From NCBI GenBank assembly GCA_036489025.1, contig DASXGN010000046.1:115173-179172 (forward strand): a stretch of DNA of 64,000 nt, written 5' to 3'. Shown here piece after piece: positions 1 to 8,715 of the stretch (within the stretch, counting starts at the first letter, position 1; every line of letters begins with the position of its first letter). Under the pieces are notes generated by a model. The model was not told the DNA's origin, searched no databases, and saw only the letters and a list, made by a program, of their open reading frames with translations. This DNA is from Dryocola sp036489025. Lineage in GTDB: Bacteria > Pseudomonadota > Gammaproteobacteria > Enterobacterales > Enterobacteriaceae. Position numbers and translations under genes: made by a program.

Positions 1-1614
1 AAAACCTATGGCATGACGCCGCATCGCTTTCGCGATGAGCAACGGAGAGGGAATCGAGCGCCCGGCCCTGATTTTGACTTTTCAACGGCGGAACCCACGC
101 GGAACATTTTCGGTGACATTCATTCGGCAGAGCTTCTGTCCCTGCTAACCAGCGGCCTCGATAGCATTCAGGAAAGTGCTCGTATTCAACCGCTGCCGAC
201 AGAAACGGTGAATATTAATTTGGTGGAGACTCCGGCTTCGCCTGAAGTCGTCCCTCGTCAGACCTATATTGTCACAATTGGAAAACTGGATGAGATCTTA
301 AAGAAGGGTATTCAACAGCAAATTTTATCCCTAAAAGAAGTATTGCCGCTAAAGTATATTGAAGCGCATTCTTTAATCTCCGGGGATACTATTTTACCTG
401 ATTTTGTTTCCGATGAAGCCTTCCCTTCTTATTCACCCTACAGCAATACCGATACGGCCATTAATTTTCTTAAGCAGCAGGATATTGCCCTGCTGGTAAG
501 AATCAACTCTGCCCATGTTAAAATTAATGCTGATGTTTACATTAATAAATTACTGGCGTTCCTGTGCCATTGTATTAACGTGTTTGGCCTTAGTTATATC
601 AGCAAATGGTGCTTTATTTGTTATCCCGAAAGCGATGTCGACGGGCAGCCGGCTCTCTTCGAGGCCTGCTACCTTTTACTGCATGAAAAAATAAAGGCTC
701 TGCTTCCTTTAAATCGTATCGGTGTTTTTTATCCCTTTCCTGCGGATAAGGCGGAGCTGGCAAAGGTTTCCTTTTTCCGCAGTCGGGTCACGAGGAAAAT
801 AGATTTTCTGGGGTATTCGGTTAACCCTAACGAACACGTCGATTTTCGACGCTTTAATAAAGACACCTTTGATGAGAGCGAATATTTCGTGCAGAGACAC
901 ACGCAGAATATCGTTCAGCAGCTGAAAAAGCACAATTTGCATTTTCCGCTATTTCTCCAGGCGTGGAACACCTTAACGGGTGAAACTCGCCATACCAACG
1001 GCCGTTTCTTTCGCGGCGCGCTGTTGCTCAACACTTTGCTCTCTTTGCCCGCGCAGGTTGCCTCCCTTGGCCTGTGGATAAACTCCGAAACTCAGCATGA
1101 AGCGCTGGCCGACACGCGCATCGATATCAGCAGCCTGGCCCTGTTCTATCTGGAGCAAACGAAGCGGCCCGTATTTCACGTACTGCACCTCCGTGAGCGC
1201 CTGACCGGCACCGTTCTCGCCCGGGGAAAGCATTATCTGGTGTCGCACACCGAACGGGGCTATCGGATTCTGCTGTTTAACAGCGTGACCTTTAATCCCT
1301 GGCTATCGGTGCAGCACCATCTGCTGAACAGCTTCAAAAAGCAGTTTGAGCTTGTCGTTGCGGGGATGGAGAGCGGAATGTACCAAATCAAAAAACGAGT
1401 TTTTGACCAGCAAAATGGCGCGCTTTACCGACAGTTTGAACAGCAAAATACCTTTTACGGACGTGACGAGGAGGTGATTGAGTATATTGAACGCCATGCC
1501 TCGCCAAGCCTGTGCGTTTACGATGAGGCAATTAACCGGCGCTGGAGCGTAACCGTGGAGATGGATATTAATGCCATCTACCTGTTTGAGCTAAGCCGCG
1601 TCTACCAGACCTGA
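1..1614 (+). CDS. AraC-type regulator fused to GH39-like domain (5' end missing)
   Basis: The reading frame is open to base 1, and the first residues (KTYGMTPHRFRDEQRRG) read as the end of an AraC-type DNA-binding domain, so the start lies outside the window. After a linker, a segment beginning YIVTIGKLDEIL and running to the stop resembles the glycoside hydrolase 39 (beta-xylosidase-like) module found at the C terminus of some AraC regulators. Features kept are a late FRGALLLNTLL segment and the RPVFHVLHLRERL ... GYRILLFN motif. Numbering from the Met at base 13, the usual NEP acid/base motif appears as PES (Glu206), and the usual T/S-E-W-N nucleophile motif reads QAWN (316-319) with Ala for Glu. 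I infer a sugar-sensing rather than catalytic domain. The ligand and targets are unknown. Confidence 0.75.
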   Translation, partial: KTYGMTPHRFRDEQRRGNRAPGPDFDFSTAEPTRNIFGDIHSAELLSLLTSGLDSIQESARIQPLPTETVNINLVETPASPEVVPRQTYIVTIGKLDEILKKGIQQQILSLKEVLPLKYIEAHSLISGDTILPDFVSDEAFPSYSPYSNTDTAINFLKQQDIALLVRINSAHVKINADVYINKLLAFLCHCINVFGLSYISKWCFICYPESDVDGQPALFEACYLLLHEKIKALLPLNRIGVFYPFPADKAELAKVSFFRSRVTRKIDFLGYSVNPNEHVDFRRFNKDTFDESEYFVQRHTQNIVQQLKKHNLHFPLFLQAWNTLTGETRHTNGRFFRGALLLNTLLSLPAQVASLGLWINSETQHEALADTRIDISSLALFYLEQTKRPVFHVLHLRERLTGTVLARGKHYLVSHTERGYRILLFNSVTFNPWLSVQHHLLNSFKKQFELVVAGMESGMYQIKKRVFDQQNGALYRQFEQQNTFYGRDEEVIEYIERHASPSLCVYDEAINRRWSVTVEMDINAIYLFELSRVYQT

Positions 1615-1665
1615 CCCCTTGGCGCTCATTCAACGGTCTGGGTCCAAATCATTTCGCCCAAATAC

Positions 1666-1692
1666 TCTACTTTTTGCCCATTCTGCCGATAA
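1666..1692 (+). promoter_or_regulatory. Candidate FliA (sigma-28) promoter for cheV
   Basis: A perfect sigma-28 -10 element, GCCGATAA (1685-1692), lies 63 bases before the cheV start. Eleven bases upstream is TCTACTTT (1666-1673), which matches the -35 consensus TAAAGTTT at five of eight positions. Flagellar-class control fits a chemotaxis gene. Confidence 0.55.
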
Positions 1693-1755
1693 CTTATACA
1701 GGGCATCTGCTAAGCGGTGCGATACGGACCCGCCGGGTTATCATTCGAGGTTAAA

Positions 1756-2721
1756 ATGGATAGTTTTCAGAAAGATATCGATGAGAGGGCGAACCTCGCG
1801 TTATCCAACAAATTTGAGCTGTTATTGTTCCGGTTAGGGAAAGGTCAGCACGCCGACAAGTCTGAGCTGTACGGCATCAACGTATTTAAACTGCGCGAAA
1901 TCGTGCCGATGCCGAAGATTAATCGTGCGGCGGGCATGGAATCGCCGCTGCTTGGCATGGCTAATATTCGCGACCAGATCATCCCGGTTATCGATTTGCC
2001 CGCCGTGACCGGCTGTACGCCGCAAACCGGCCTTAATCTTTTGCTGATTACCGAATACGCGCGCAGCACCCAGGCTTTTGCCGTTGAATCGGTGGAAAAC
2101 ATCATCCGCCTCGACTGGAGCCAGGTTCACGCCGCCGAATCTGGCGTCAGCAGCCGCAACATCACCAGCATCGCCTCGCTGGACAGCGATGAATATAAAG
2201 ACGAGCTGGCGCTGGTGCTGGACGTAGAACAAATTCTTTACGACATCATTCCCGCCGGACGCGACGTCGATATCACCGCGATAGAAGAGAAAACCTACAC
2301 CTTAAAACCCGGCGCTGTAGCCATCGTGGCGGAAGACTCCAAAGTTGCCCGGTCGATGCTGGAGCAGGGCCTGAAGGGCATGGGCATTCCGGCCATTATG
2401 CATTCCACCGGCCTTGAAGCCTGGGAGAAAATTAAGGTGATTGCGGCGGAAGCCAAAGCCGCAGGCCAGCCGATCACCGACAGAATCGGCATGGTATTAA
2501 CCGATATTGAAATGCCGGAAATGGACGGTTTTACCCTGACGCGCAATATCAAAACGGATGCGACGCTCAAGCAGATTCCGGTGGTGATTCACTCCTCGCT
2601 TTCGGGCAGCGCCAACGAAGATCACGTGCGCAAGGTGGGCGCTAACGGCTACGTAGCGAAGTTTGACGTGAAGGAGCTTTCGGCGGTCATTCACAAAGCG
2701 CTGGAGGATGCCGCGCTTTAA
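1756..2721 (+). CDS. cheV: Chemotaxis coupling protein CheV
   Basis: This 321-residue protein has an N-terminal CheW-like domain (about residues 15-165, including YGINVFKLREIVPMP and an IIPVIDLPA core). A C-terminal response-regulator receiver domain follows (about 190-315), with the phospho-acceptor context VLTDIEMPEMDGF and a late NGYVAKFD lysine. CheV couples chemoreceptors to CheA, and receiver phosphorylation is thought to tune adaptation. The start at 1756 is chosen because GAGG lies just upstream and MDSFQKDIDERANL matches Salmonella CheV; an in-frame ATG at 1717 would add 13 unrelated residues. The gene stands alone, downstream of a sigma-28-like promoter, and two chemoreceptor genes lie elsewhere in the window. 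E. coli K-12 lacks cheV. Confidence 0.95.
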   Translation: MDSFQKDIDERANLALSNKFELLLFRLGKGQHADKSELYGINVFKLREIVPMPKINRAAGMESPLLGMANIRDQIIPVIDLPAVTGCTPQTGLNLLLITEYARSTQAFAVESVENIIRLDWSQVHAAESGVSSRNITSIASLDSDEYKDELALVLDVEQILYDIIPAGRDVDITAIEEKTYTLKPGAVAIVAEDSKVARSMLEQGLKGMGIPAIMHSTGLEAWEKIKVIAAEAKAAGQPITDRIGMVLTDIEMPEMDGFTLTRNIKTDATLKQIPVVIHSSLSGSANEDHVRKVGANGYVAKFDVKELSAVIHKALEDAAL

Positions 2722-2732
2722 TTAATTAAAAG

Positions 2733-2785
2733 GGGCGGAAGACCGTTGCGTCTCCGCCCGAACGAGCCTCAGGGCGCTTTTTAAC
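2733..2785 (+). terminator. Probable cheV terminator region
   Basis: GGGCGGA (2733-2739) pairs with TCCGCCC (2753-2759), extended by GAC/GTC. No T-run follows this hairpin directly, but a smaller GCC/GGC element and a T5 tract occur at about 2766-2783. Confidence 0.45.
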
Positions 2786-3113
2786 ACAGCGTGCATCGTT
2801 TATAGCAACGATCCGATAATTCTTAATCAAAATTGGGAAATATTAAACGCAATAATAAGACGGCAGATTTTTTTGAGTTTATTAATTATTGTTACCTGTC
2901 ACATTCCCCTGTTTTTATACACGGTACTATTCTTCTGATAAAAAATGCAGTGAAAAGATCTGCGCTTTTCTTCTCTTCCCGTTGATACAGCCCCGCTGGC
3001 TGATGGCGCTCGCGGCAGGTGGTTATGACCGCCAGGCCCGTTCTGCTGGGCTAGATAGCGTGGGTTTGTCAACGTCAGTGTCGATTTCAAGCTATACCAA
3101 TCGCTAGCTCATA
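2786..3113. other. AT-rich gap with no supported gene
   Basis: About 330 bases between the cheV terminator and the Fur box are AT-rich. Short open frames exist on both strands, but none has a ribosome-binding site or recognisable protein sequence. The cheV/iron-locus boundary lies here. Confidence 0.5.
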
Positions 3114-3132
3114 AATGATAATGCTTATCATT
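3114..3132 (+). promoter_or_regulatory. Fur box upstream of the iron-uptake locus
   Basis: AATGATAATGCTTATCATT contains TGATAAT-G-CTTATCA, one mismatch from the 7-1-7 Fur consensus TGATAATnATTATCA. It lies about 200 bases before the chaN-like start, so the downstream genes are expected to be repressed when iron is plentiful. Confidence 0.85.
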
Positions 3133-3329
3133 CTTGTTGATTTTTTATCGACAGAGAAATACAATTACCTAACCTTAGTTCAGGGCGAAAAGAATACGGA
3201 ATATAAAATTAGTTATGGAAACATGGCTGGATGCTGCTGCGTGTAACTTTGGATATTATTCAGGGTCATTTACTGCTGATTAAAGGCAGAAACACGGTGC
3301 AACTATTATGTGCTCCAGCCTCATTAAAT

Positions 3330-4217
3330 ATGAGGTTATTTGTGTCATTAAGTATAAAGTTTTTTTCTATTATTTTATCAGCGCTGCTGTTGACTGGATG
3401 CCTGCAAAAAATGGCGCCGCAGCCGGGTGCTGAGAATGACAGCCTCGCCGCTCCGCCAGGCAAGATTATTGATTTGAAAACGGCTCAGTATATGGATTCG
3501 AACCAGCTTATTAAGCGGCTGTCGCGGGCATCACGCATTATCGTGGGTGAAAAACACGATAACCCAATCCACCACCAGATCGAACGCTGGCTGCTGGTCA
3601 AACTGGCGGAGCAGCGCCCGCAGGGGAGCGTTCTACTGGAGATGCTGAGTCCTGAGCAACAAACTAAAGTCACCCAGGTGAAAGCCTGGCTACAGGATGC
3701 TCCCGTCGTGCGCGACAGCCATATCGAGATGTTATTGCGTTGGAATACTGGCTGGCCGTGGCCGTTATATCAGGATGTTGTGATGACCGCTCTTCGGGCC
3801 CCGTATCCTGTGCTGGCGGCAAACCTTGAGCAAACCGAAATTGCCGCTATCAAAAATAAAACGAGTTTTCCCCAGGGACGCTATTCTTCAGCCCCCGAAG
3901 TTCGACAGTCGATCCGCAATGCCATTCGTGAGCAGCATGGCGGCCAAATTGATGAATCCAGGCTTGAGACGATGGTGGCTATTCAGCAGCACCGCGATCG
4001 GGCGATGGCCGTTCAGCTAAAACATGCGCCTGCGCCTGCGCTGCTTATTGCTGGCGCATTCCACGCGGCGAAAATGATCGGTGTGCCGCTGCATTATCAG
4101 GATATTTCGCCTTATGAAGAGGCCCCGCTGGTTCTTCTTCTGGCGGAAGAAGGCGTGCAGATTGATAGCAGCATTGCTGACATTGTCTGGTTTGTGCCGC
4201 CGGTAAGAGATGAATGA
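3330..4217 (+). CDS. ChaN-family haem-binding lipoprotein
   Basis: The protein has 295 residues from the chosen start. It begins with a lipoprotein signal peptide whose lipobox, LLTG-C, puts the lipidated Cys near residue 24. The body matches the ChaN / cofacial haem-binding family, with the motif GEKHDNPIHHQIE. Campylobacter ChaN is an iron-regulated lipoprotein that binds two stacked haems as a dimer. The start at 3330 places the signal peptide at the N terminus; an in-frame ATG at 3231 would add 33 residues of no recognisable kind. No strong Shine-Dalgarno is visible. The gene follows a Fur box and overlaps the tonB-like gene by four bases, which implies co-translation. Haem or iron handling is inferred from family and context. 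Confidence 0.82.
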   Translation: MRLFVSLSIKFFSIILSALLLTGCLQKMAPQPGAENDSLAAPPGKIIDLKTAQYMDSNQLIKRLSRASRIIVGEKHDNPIHHQIERWLLVKLAEQRPQGSVLLEMLSPEQQTKVTQVKAWLQDAPVVRDSHIEMLLRWNTGWPWPLYQDVVMTALRAPYPVLAANLEQTEIAAIKNKTSFPQGRYSSAPEVRQSIRNAIREQHGGQIDESRLETMVAIQQHRDRAMAVQLKHAPAPALLIAGAFHAAKMIGVPLHYQDISPYEEAPLVLLLAEEGVQIDSSIADIVWFVPPVRDE

Positions 4218-5017
4218 TGAGCTTCATGGAAGGTGCACCTGCCCCGGGCAGACCAGTGCTTCGCTGGTTTGGCTGGGGAAACTTTTCTGTGCTGCTGCAC
4301 GCCGGGCTTTTGGTTATTCTTATCTGGCGATCGGCTGCCGATCTTCCCGATGATGCTATGCCGTCGGCGGTAATGCTGACATGGTCAGATAGCATTGAAG
4401 CCCCATCAACGATACAGCTTGTCCCGGTGGGGCAAATGCAGATTGCGGCGGCGGCAGCGGAAAAAAAAGAGGCGTTTGACGAAGCATTGCCGCAGCCCAA
4501 GCGGATTGAAATCGAAAAAGCCGAAATAAAGATCAAACAAAGGGTATCCGAAAGGAGCAGGAAGAACGAACGCCAGAAAAAGAAAACGCAGGAGCAGCGG
4601 GCCAGTAAGGCCAGTGAGTCCTCTGTAGCTAACCGCGCGGCGGCACAAAGTCCGCAACCTGTTTCAGAACGGGTTGCCGCTCCGTTTAACAGCGATGGTC
4701 GGATGCAAAAAAAACAGGTTTCATGGGAAAGTCTGGTACTGGGCCATATGAATCGTTTTAAACGTTATCCGACCGATGCACGCGAACGCCGAAGAACCGG
4801 GGTCGTGATGCTGAATTTTATTGTCAGCGCAGAGGGGCGCATACTTCAAAGTCGGGTGATAAATTCTTCGGGCACCATATCTCTGGATAGAGAAGCCTCG
4901 GCGATGCTATCCCGCGCGGAGCCGCTGCCTAAGCCACCGGCCGATATACTTATTAATAATCAGTTCGAAGTTAATATTCCTGTTGTATTTAACCTCGATG
5001 ATTTAAAGAGGATTTGA
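4214..5017 (+). CDS. TonB-like energy transducer
   Basis: This 267-residue TonB-family protein should couple the inner-membrane proton-motive force to the adjacent outer-membrane receptor. A single N-terminal membrane segment (about 24-41) carries the SxxxH motif of TonB (Ser25, His29), which interacts with ExbB/ExbD. The C-terminal domain (about 170-262) has the family pattern YPTDARERRRTGVVMLNF. The periplasmic linker (about 75-140) is Glu/Lys/Arg-rich, not Pro-rich as in classical TonB. Its start overlaps the chaN-like stop as ATGA. No exbB or exbD is nearby, so it must borrow the housekeeping pair. Serratia HasB is a precedent for a TonB paralogue dedicated to one haem receptor. Confidence 0.85.
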   Translation: MMSFMEGAPAPGRPVLRWFGWGNFSVLLHAGLLVILIWRSAADLPDDAMPSAVMLTWSDSIEAPSTIQLVPVGQMQIAAAAAEKKEAFDEALPQPKRIEIEKAEIKIKQRVSERSRKNERQKKKTQEQRASKASESSVANRAAAQSPQPVSERVAAPFNSDGRMQKKQVSWESLVLGHMNRFKRYPTDARERRRTGVVMLNFIVSAEGRILQSRVINSSGTISLDREASAMLSRAEPLPKPPADILINNQFEVNIPVVFNLDDLKRI

Positions 5018-5222
5018 CCCGCAAAAAAGCCTGGCATAATGATGAGATATTAATATCAATGTTTATAAAATCACATCCGGCATTTTAATCACTAAAGGTT
5101 AATGATGGGCTTCATCATATTTTAAATATTTATTGGAAAATTTATTCCTCATCTTTTTTTTGAGGCGGAGGAGGCGTGTGAGTAATAATTTTGCCTTTTC
5201 AATACTATATCCGGGATGATAA

Positions 5223-7475
5223 ATGAAACCTCAGTATAATATCATATTACTGTGTTCTGCTTTTACCTTTGCTAATGAGTCAACCTATGCCCAGCAAGTG
5301 AGCGCGGAAAAAGGAACATCTACTTTTTCCCCGCTTAAAGTCTCGGCTGGCCAGGAAACGCCCTCGCAGCAGGCCCTGGAAAAAACAGGTGCGGTCAGCA
5401 CGCGCGAAACCGGTAAGAACCTGGAATCGCTGGATGCAACCTTGCGTAGTATGCCCGGAACCTTTACTCAAATCGATCCCGGTCAGGGGGCCGTAAGCGT
5501 CAATATCCGCGGATTCAGCGGGCTGGGGCGAGTGAATAGTATGGTCGACGGCGTGACCCAGAGTTTTTATGGCACTTCTAACGCCACGCTGGCTCATGGC
5601 TCCACCAATAATATGGCGGGGATAATGATCGACCCTAATTTTTTGGTCGGTGTGGATGTTATTCGGGGTGATAGCTCAGGCCCTGAAGGCGTGAATGCGC
5701 TAAGCGGCAGCGCGAATTTTAGAACGATAGATGTCGAAGATGTGATTTTCCCCGGCAATAGCCTTGGTTTTCGCTCGCGGTTTTCTGTTGGCAACAATGG
5801 CCTTGGTCGTAGCGGCATGGTTTCTGTGGCGGGTCAGGCCGATGCGTTTACCGAAACTGGTAATATTGGTTTACTCATGGGCGTGAGTGGCAGCACGGTT
5901 TATTCTAACTATGATACCGGGAATGGTATTAATACTGAAAAATTCGGTATGAATAAATATCTAAAACAAAACCCTCAGTCTCAGTTATATAAATTAGATA
6001 TGAAACTGAATGATTTTCATAAAGTAAAGCTTTCTGCGCGAAATTATAGTAATCATTTCACACAGCGAAAAATCGAAAGCGATGATTACTACCTTAAATA
6101 CCATTACACTCCCTTTAGCGAACTGGTTGATACAAAATTAACCGTGAGCACCAGTCGAGGGAATCAACGCTATGACAATAATTCATTATATACATTTTAT
6201 AATACTTCTGCACAGAACCGCTCCAACGCGCTGGATGTAAATAATACCAGTCGCTTTTCATGGCGAGAAAACGATTTTAGTATGATGTTCGGCGGCAAGC
6301 TGATGAAAACTAAATATTCTAAAATTATTAACTCCAGCATTGCTAATGAAAACACCGCCGAAGAAGCGATTGAGAACAACACCTTTGCTCCGCAGGGTGA
6401 GCAGGATATTTCATCTATTTATGGTGGTTTAAAAATAAATAGAGGGATCTTTGAAGCAGATTTCAATTTAAATTATACCAACAGTAAAATTAAAGGATTT
6501 AAACCGGCATGCGATCCGCGGGTCATTTGCGTTCCACAAAGCGGTGCGAATATTGATTCGACCAACCATAATATTAATCCGATGGTGATGCTCTCCGCTC
6601 AGGTTACACCGTGGCTGCAACCGTTTGTTAGCTATAGTAAATCCAGCCGAGCGCCGAATATTCAGGAGATGTTTTTCTCCAATTCTGGTGGGGCATCAAT
6701 GAATCCGTTTCTGAAACCGGAGCATGCTGAGACCTGGCAGGCCGGATTTAATATTAATAGCAGAGATATATTAATGCAGGATGATGCGCTGCGGCTGAAA
6801 GCCACAGCTTATACTAGTCGCGTGAAAGATTATATTCACAGTAAAAGTTTTCTGGTGTGCGGCGGCGGTGAAAAATGTGACTTTGAACATGCATATCCTG
6901 CCGGTGGGGGCGATAATACCAGCGAAGATTTTTATGACAATATGTATATTTACATCAACTCAATCACGCCTGTACATACCCGTGGAGTGGAGCTGGAATT
7001 AGACTATGATGCCGGGTTCGCTTTTGGCCGTCTTGCCTACAGCAGGCAGCATACCGATCAGCCCACGTCTATCGCAAGCACCTCTTTCGGCGCGGGTGAT
7101 ATAACCGAGTTGCCAAAGCAATATTTAACGCTGGATACCGGGATGCGTTTTATCGATAGCGCGTTAGTTGTTGGCGCGATGGTGAAATACACCGGCAAAA
7201 CCAAGCGTATCTCGCCGAATTTCGATTTAGATGAAACTACCTCGGCAGTATTGAAAGAGGATATGCCGCAGATCCCGACCATCCTCGATCTTTATTCTAC
7301 CTATCAGGTAACGCAGAATTTACTGCTGAAATTCAATGTGCAGAATGTGATGGATCGTGATTATTCTGAGGCATTAAATAAAATGAATATGTCGCCTGTG
7401 CAGGGCGATACGGATACGGCAGGAAATACCGCTCGTGGCAGAACGTTTATTTTTGGTGGTGAAGTCAGGTTCTGA
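5223..7475 (+). CDS. TonB-dependent outer-membrane receptor, possibly for haem or iron complexes
   Basis: The protein has 750 residues: a signal peptide (about 1-23), a plug domain (about 45-170, with VSVNIRGFSGLGRVNSMVDG) and a 22-strand-type barrel ending in a terminal Phe. The motif pair SRAPN ... NPFLKPEH near residues 478-502 resembles the FRAP/NPNL boxes of haem receptors, but the His normally between them is absent. The substrate is therefore unproven, although the ChaN-type neighbour favours haem. The gene starts 205 bases after the tonB-like gene and may have its own promoter. It is followed after 64 bases by a yncE-like gene. Coding sequence is visibly more AT-rich than the rha genes, which suggests acquisition. 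Confidence 0.88.
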   Translation: MKPQYNIILLCSAFTFANESTYAQQVSAEKGTSTFSPLKVSAGQETPSQQALEKTGAVSTRETGKNLESLDATLRSMPGTFTQIDPGQGAVSVNIRGFSGLGRVNSMVDGVTQSFYGTSNATLAHGSTNNMAGIMIDPNFLVGVDVIRGDSSGPEGVNALSGSANFRTIDVEDVIFPGNSLGFRSRFSVGNNGLGRSGMVSVAGQADAFTETGNIGLLMGVSGSTVYSNYDTGNGINTEKFGMNKYLKQNPQSQLYKLDMKLNDFHKVKLSARNYSNHFTQRKIESDDYYLKYHYTPFSELVDTKLTVSTSRGNQRYDNNSLYTFYNTSAQNRSNALDVNNTSRFSWRENDFSMMFGGKLMKTKYSKIINSSIANENTAEEAIENNTFAPQGEQDISSIYGGLKINRGIFEADFNLNYTNSKIKGFKPACDPRVICVPQSGANIDSTNHNINPMVMLSAQVTPWLQPFVSYSKSSRAPNIQEMFFSNSGGASMNPFLKPEHAETWQAGFNINSRDILMQDDALRLKATAYTSRVKDYIHSKSFLVCGGGEKCDFEHAYPAGGGDNTSEDFYDNMYIYINSITPVHTRGVELELDYDAGFAFGRLAYSRQHTDQPTSIASTSFGAGDITELPKQYLTLDTGMRFIDSALVVGAMVKYTGKTKRISPNFDLDETTSAVLKEDMPQIPTILDLYSTYQVTQNLLLKFNVQNVMDRDYSEALNKMNMSPVQGDTDTAGNTARGRTFIFGGEVRF

Positions 7476-7539
7476 TGAAGATTTATTATTTGACTGTATA
7501 TGATGATTTAAAAGCTTAATAAAAAATAAAGGAAATGTA

Positions 7540-8715
7540 ATGAATCACAACAATAAATTTCTGCTTTATACCTGTGCTCTGATATTGATGATGCTTTCTG
7601 CGTCAGTATTTGCTGTTGACCCACCGGAAAGGCAAAAAAGTCGTTTTGCGTTAAAAACGGGCTATCTTGAACAGGCCGAGGAGGGGATCTATGAGCTGGC
7701 CTTTGATAACCAGAATCACAAGGTGTTTGCTGCCGCCATGGATCGGGTAAATCGAGCCGATAATAAAGGATATTTGTATGCATTTTCTCCCGGCACGCTT
7801 GCTGTTGAGGGTAAATATCCTCTGCCTTTCAGAGCGTTCTCAGTTGAAATGAATAACGACGCGGGGCGGGTTTATATCGGGCATACCCAGGCCGCTTCCC
7901 TACGGATTAGCATGGCAAACGCTGCATCCGGGAAGGTTATTAAGACCAGCGACAGGCTTAGCGTCCATGTTGAAAACGCTGCGGATCCCCGGTACGAGCA
8001 CCTCAGACATATGGTTTACAGCAAGGCTGCAAATGCTCTCTTCGTTAGCTATAGCAACATGGTGAAAGCTGCCGATGGGATGAAGCCCGTGCATAAACTG
8101 CTGGTACTCGACGGGACGTCTTTGAAACGCCTGGGAGAAGTGGCCAACGCCTACAAGGATACGGCGTACGGGCTGGCTTTGGATGAATTAACCCAAAAAG
8201 TCTACGTGGGAGGTAAAGACTATATCAATGAGATTGATCCGGTCACAAAGCAGGTGCTGCGTACGATTTCGCTTAATAATGCCCGGCCAAAGATCACCAG
8301 CCTTCAGAGCCTGACGGTCGACTCCAGGACAAAGAGAATTTTCGCGGTGATTTTCGATCATGACGATCGTTCGGGAACAAACGATGGCCTGTACGTCTTT
8401 GATCTGGAGAATGGTCGGCAGCTGGCCTATGTGCACACGGGCGCCGGAGCTAATGCGGTTAAATACAATCCCAAATATAACGAAGTTTATGTGACTAACT
8501 TTACCTCGGGTACGCTTAGCATAGTGGATGCCGGCACCTATCGCGTGAAGAAAGAGATCTCCACGCCGGTTTACCCTAATCAAATGACGCTTTCAGCTGA
8601 TTTAAACACGCTGTATGTGGGAGTGAAGGAAGGTTTTAGCCGCCAGTGGGATCCAGACGTGTTCGTTGAAGGTGCGAAGGAAAGGATACTAAGCGTATCG
8701 CTAAATGAATCCTGA
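7540..8715 (+). CDS. YncE-like secreted beta-propeller protein
   Basis: The 391-residue product has a signal peptide (about 1-25, ending VFA) followed by repeated blades such as NALFVSYSN, QKVYVGGKD and NEVYVTNFTSGTLSIVDAGTY, ending with NQMTLSADLNTLYVGVKEG. The last third aligns closely with E. coli YncE, a periplasmic seven-bladed propeller that is Fur-regulated and encoded beside the TonB-dependent receptor YncD/PqqU. The present protein is about 40 residues longer. A clear AAAGGAA ribosome-binding site precedes the start, and the short gap after the receptor gene suggests one transcript. Its biochemical role is unknown, as it is for YncE. A periplasmic partner of the receptor is a reasonable inference. 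Confidence 0.82.
   Translation: MNHNNKFLLYTCALILMMLSASVFAVDPPERQKSRFALKTGYLEQAEEGIYELAFDNQNHKVFAAAMDRVNRADNKGYLYAFSPGTLAVEGKYPLPFRAFSVEMNNDAGRVYIGHTQAASLRISMANAASGKVIKTSDRLSVHVENAADPRYEHLRHMVYSKAANALFVSYSNMVKAADGMKPVHKLLVLDGTSLKRLGEVANAYKDTAYGLALDELTQKVYVGGKDYINEIDPVTKQVLRTISLNNARPKITSLQSLTVDSRTKRIFAVIFDHDDRSGTNDGLYVFDLENGRQLAYVHTGAGANAVKYNPKYNEVYVTNFTSGTLSIVDAGTYRVKKEISTPVYPNQMTLSADLNTLYVGVKEGFSRQWDPDVFVEGAKERILSVSLNES

Noticed and set aside
2889..3107. Open frames of 72 and 63 codons on opposite strands before the Fur box
   Set aside because: No ribosome-binding site, no recognisable sequence, and they overlap each other; likely chance frames.
3215..3283. Short leader-like frames before the chaN-like gene, one with three consecutive Cys codons (3223-3246)
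   Set aside because: All three frames are open here, there is no convincing Shine-Dalgarno and no attenuator hairpin.
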